The notes beneath the pieces are model-generated. The model saw only the letters and a list, made by a program, of their open reading frames with translations. It did not search any database and had not been told where the DNA came from. A program made the position numbers and the translations under genes. 64,000 nucleotides of DNA from UBA4285 sp050944355 (GTDB taxonomy: Bacteria; Bacillota; Clostridia; Lachnospirales; Lachnospiraceae): contig JBMNQX010000001.1 in NCBI GenBank assembly GCA_050944355.1, positions 353,594 to 417,593 of the forward strand, written 5' to 3'. Shown here piece by piece: positions 61,785-64,000 of this stretch. Position 1 is the stretch's first letter. Each line of letters starts with the position of its first letter.

Positions 61785-63011
61785 TCAGGTCATTTTCAAA
61801 TCGCTGACGCGATAGCTGCAGATGGCCGCGAATGTGGCAAAACACATATTGACGGCCCAGAGCGGCGCATAGCCGAGTCCTGCATCGACAAAGACGCCGC
61901 CCAGATAAGAACTGAAAAAGGCACCGACCTGATGGCCGCACAGGGCAAAGCCGTACAGAACGGCCATGCGCGCGGCCCCGAATTTCTTTGTGATGATATT
62001 GGTCGTCGGCGGCACCGTTGCGTCACCGGAACAGCCGAGCAGAGCCGTGGACACGACCGCGAGCGCCTGTGTCTTCGGCAGGAAAAGGAAGCCCAGTGAG
62101 ACAAAGACACGGATGGCGTACGTCGTTCCGAGCACGCGGCTCATTCTGAACTTCGTGCAGAGAAATCCTGTCACGCCCGCTCCGATCATCGTGAAAATAC
62201 CATAGATCGTCATGATAAAAGAAGCCGTATTTTCTGGTATTCCCCACGAAACATACTGCGAGAACAAATGGCTCTCGATGATCGACATGTTGAAGCCGCA
62301 CGTGGCAAATGCAAGCGTCACAAGACGGTAATCACGATCTCTGAGCGCATTCCGTATCATCTGAAGCATCGATTCATTCTTGACGTCCGTCTTTTCTTCC
62401 GGCTTTGCGTACCGTTTATTCATCGAACCGATCCAGAGGACAACCGGAATAAAAATCAGAAACGGAACGGCGAAGACAGACATAGCTGGCTGAATCCCGA
62501 AATTGCCGATCAGTGATTCCAGCGCCGGCGACATCAGCGCGTCGCCGATTCCGGCCGCCGCCTGTACAAGCCCCGACGCGGCTGCAGCCCGCCGCTCGCC
62601 GATAATCGGCGTGATCGCGCTCATCAGAATGCCGAAGGCAAGTCCGACTGTCCCAAAAGGAAGCAGAATGCCAAAGCAGAGAAGAAGTGTGAGAAAACTG
62701 CGGCAGAGCGGAGTCAGGCAGAGCCCGGCCGCCATCATCACGATTCCGGAAATCAGGACAAATGTCTGTGACGTTCTGATTGCGAGCATTCCCATGAAAG
62801 GCTGTGCAAATCCGTAGATCAGAGCGCCGATGCCGATGCAGAAGCTGATGGCCCTGTACGTCTGACCTGTCGTACCGAGCAGCCCGTTCATCATAATGCC
62901 GTAGTTATCGTGAATTCCCTGCTGCACGCCGAAGACCAGACAGGCCGCCGCGATGAGCAGTATGCTGCGCACTGTCAGGCTGCTTCCTTTTTTTTCAACA
63001 TCTTCTCCCAT
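61785..63011 (-). CDS. Major facilitator superfamily transporter
   Basis: 408 residues, 12 predicted membrane helices with a central cytoplasmic loop (NKRYAKPEEKTDVKNESML). Resembles the monocarboxylate/oxalate-formate group (FGVQQGIHDNYGIMMNGLL; ITPIIGERRAAAASGLVQAA). Substrate not predictable. Confidence 0.87.
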   Translation of the reverse strand: MGEDVEKKGSSLTVRSILLIAAACLVFGVQQGIHDNYGIMMNGLLGTTGQTYRAISFCIGIGALIYGFAQPFMGMLAIRTSQTFVLISGIVMMAAGLCLTPLCRSFLTLLLCFGILLPFGTVGLAFGILMSAITPIIGERRAAAASGLVQAAAGIGDALMSPALESLIGNFGIQPAMSVFAVPFLIFIPVVLWIGSMNKRYAKPEEKTDVKNESMLQMIRNALRDRDYRLVTLAFATCGFNMSIIESHLFSQYVSWGIPENTASFIMTIYGIFTMIGAGVTGFLCTKFRMSRVLGTTYAIRVFVSLGFLFLPKTQALAVVSTALLGCSGDATVPPTTNIITKKFGAARMAVLYGFALCGHQVGAFFSSYLGGVFVDAGLGYAPLWAVNMCFATFAAICSYRVSDLKMT

Positions 63012-63060
63012 ACCATTTCCCCATTATTTAAAATCTCCGCCTTTCAGGGCACAGTTTTTT

Positions 63061-63765
63061 TCACTGACAGGCCTCTATGAAATACCGGGCCAGAGAAAGC
63101 TGATCTTCATCTTTCTGAAAACTATATTCCGGGTGCCACTGCACAGCCCAGACAAAACGTTTGTCCGGCGCATAAACGGCCTCTGTGAGTCCGTCTTCCG
63201 AAACAGCCATACAGGACAAGTCCGCGCCGATATCCCTGATCGCCTGGTGATGTATGCTGTTCACCGGCTTCTCCTCCCGCTTCCACAGTTCAAAAAGAGG
63301 CGAATTTTTTTGTATCTTCACCCTGTGGCAGGGCCGGTCATACGGACTGCTCATATTATGACAGCACCCGGACGGATGCTCCAGACTTAAATCCTGGTAC
63401 AGAGTCCCGCCCCGCATGACATTGATAAACTGAATCCCGCGGCAGATTCCAAGTATCGGAATGTCCCTTCCCCAGGCATCCTCAAAAACCATTTCTTCCA
63501 GTTTATCTCTTTCAGGGCACAGCTCACCGCAGCCATCTTTCTTTTCTTCCCCGTAGAGCGCCGGATTGACATCCTGACCGCCGGTAAAAAGGAATCCGTT
63601 CAGCCCGCCGCGGATTTCTCTGTAATCCTCTGCCGAGAGGGTAATCGGCAGAACAAGCGGAATTCCACCTGCTTCCCGAATCAGATCCAGATATTCCGGG
63701 AGCATCCATATACTTGATTTCTGCTCATCTATGAGAGGCATCACTCCGATCACAGGCTTTTTCAT
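63061..63765 (-). CDS. Gamma-glutamyl-gamma-aminobutyrate hydrolase family (peptidase C26)
   Basis: 234 residues from the ATG at 63765 (8 bases after GGAGG). Class I glutamine amidotransferase-like fold with nucleophile Cys108 in LGICRG and catalytic His/Glu in AVQWHPEYS; FLFTGGQDVNPALYGEE is the family opening. Cleaves gamma-glutamyl amides in putrescine or similar metabolism; no polyamine genes are near. Confidence 0.9.
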   Translation of the reverse strand: MKKPVIGVMPLIDEQKSSIWMLPEYLDLIREAGGIPLVLPITLSAEDYREIRGGLNGFLFTGGQDVNPALYGEEKKDGCGELCPERDKLEEMVFEDAWGRDIPILGICRGIQFINVMRGGTLYQDLSLEHPSGCCHNMSSPYDRPCHRVKIQKNSPLFELWKREEKPVNSIHHQAIRDIGADLSCMAVSEDGLTEAVYAPDKRFVWAVQWHPEYSFQKDEDQLSLARYFIEACQ

Positions 63766-64000
63766 CCTCAAACCCTCCCTGAATCAGGCTCCCGTCAATA
63801 AAGACAGTTTTATATTCTTCGACAAATTAAATATTATTTTAATCCTGTCAAAGATTTCTACAAGACTCATTTGTCAGAAGAATCGGCAGAAATTAAGCAA
63901 TTGAAAAAACGTGTATTTTTTTAAACAAAAGAACGAAGATCCCTTAATAAGGATCTCCGTTGAGTCTGATAAATTCAATATTCATTCATCGGATTATGTA
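63766..64000. other. AT-rich end of window with a minus-strand terminator-like hairpin
   Basis: No credible gene. AGATCC/GGATCT (about 63939-63958) is a short hairpin with a T-rich run on the minus strand (TTCTTTTGTTT), probably ending a minus-strand gene that lies beyond 64000. One TGACAAATG lies at 63868-63876 (reverse orientation). Confidence 0.4.

Noticed and set aside
418..63709. Many long open frames antisense to or out of frame with the genes listed
   Set aside because: They mirror the codon structure of the real genes, lack ribosome sites and encode low-complexity Arg/Ser/Pro-rich sequence.
1..64000. CRISPR array, prophage or integrative element
   Set aside because: No regularly spaced repeats, and no phage structural, integrase or conjugation gene; the TGACAAATG copies are scattered and not array-like.

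Overview
The window looks like a core-chromosome segment of a mid-GC (about 50%) member of the Firmicutes, class Clostridia, most likely Lachnospiraceae. The evidence is the minus-strand block gap-pgk-tpiA-secG-rnr-smpB-ssrA, a MetA with Glu111 (acetyl type), a Lachnospiraceae-style divergent LigA, a DUF5688 gene, a YfhO giant membrane protein, strong AGGAGG ribosome sites, and several TTG starts. The assignment is inference from gene content; there is no 16S rRNA gene. About four fifths of the genes lie on the minus strand. I saw no prophage, insertion sequence, CRISPR array or integrase.

Layout. 1-3.2 kb: prmA (partial), an M18 aminopeptidase, scpB-scpA. 3.25-4.44 kb: a 6S RNA gene with its own promoter and terminator, directly behind a sigma-like protein that lacks the promoter-recognition regions. 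4.6-6.8 kb: sugar-phosphate isomerase, GNAT, cytoplasmic pectinesterase. 6.85-9.4 kb: two-component system. 9.4-11.2 kb: DtxR-type regulator with a clear operator, a BirA-like protein with a degraded catalytic loop, a tudor-like small protein. 11.35-15.2 kb: giant Cna_B surface protein. 15.3-17.6 kb: GNAT and TetR divergent from an SDR-type reductase. 17.6-22.3 kb is the accessory stretch: a lipoprotein, two decayed genes (alpha/beta hydrolase with an in-frame TAG, CPBP protease with deletion and frameshift), a membrane protein, an unrecognised protein built of two copies of one domain, and an orphan structured RNA; a 55-bp direct repeat carrying a terminator brackets the last two. 22.3-24.1 kb: RHH/SPFH pair and tmRNA. 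24.1-30.5 kb: smpB, rnr, secG and the glycolytic genes. 30.7-38.1 kb: PHP phosphatase, intracellular GH13 enzyme, M50 protease, dtd-metA, ligA, pseudouridine synthase. 38.2-40.1 kb: tRNA-Arg(CCG), DUF5688 with an attenuator-like leader, rpsT. 40.1-47.4 kb: holA, comEC, GerMN lipoprotein, a second two-component system, comEA. 47.5-51.6 kb: yfhO-argH. 51.7-61.1 kb: HdeD-like protein, ftsH, TetR, parC-parE, PpiC-like protein, rlmH, maf. 61.3-63.8 kb: PNPOx-like protein, MFS transporter, C26 glutamine amidotransferase-like hydrolase.

Most genes are housekeeping: chromosome segregation (scpAB, parCE), trans-translation and RNA decay (ssrA, smpB, rnr), lower glycolysis, competence (comEC, comEA, holA nearby) and envelope sensing (two histidine kinase/regulator pairs, GerMN lipoprotein). 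The points most worth a second look are the orphan RNA with its duplicated terminator and the two-domain unknown protein beside it (21.0-22.2 kb); the 6S RNA next to a truncated sigma-like protein; a frame-independent over-representation of the 9-mer TGACAAATG across the window; and competence genes whose expected start codons are not standard.
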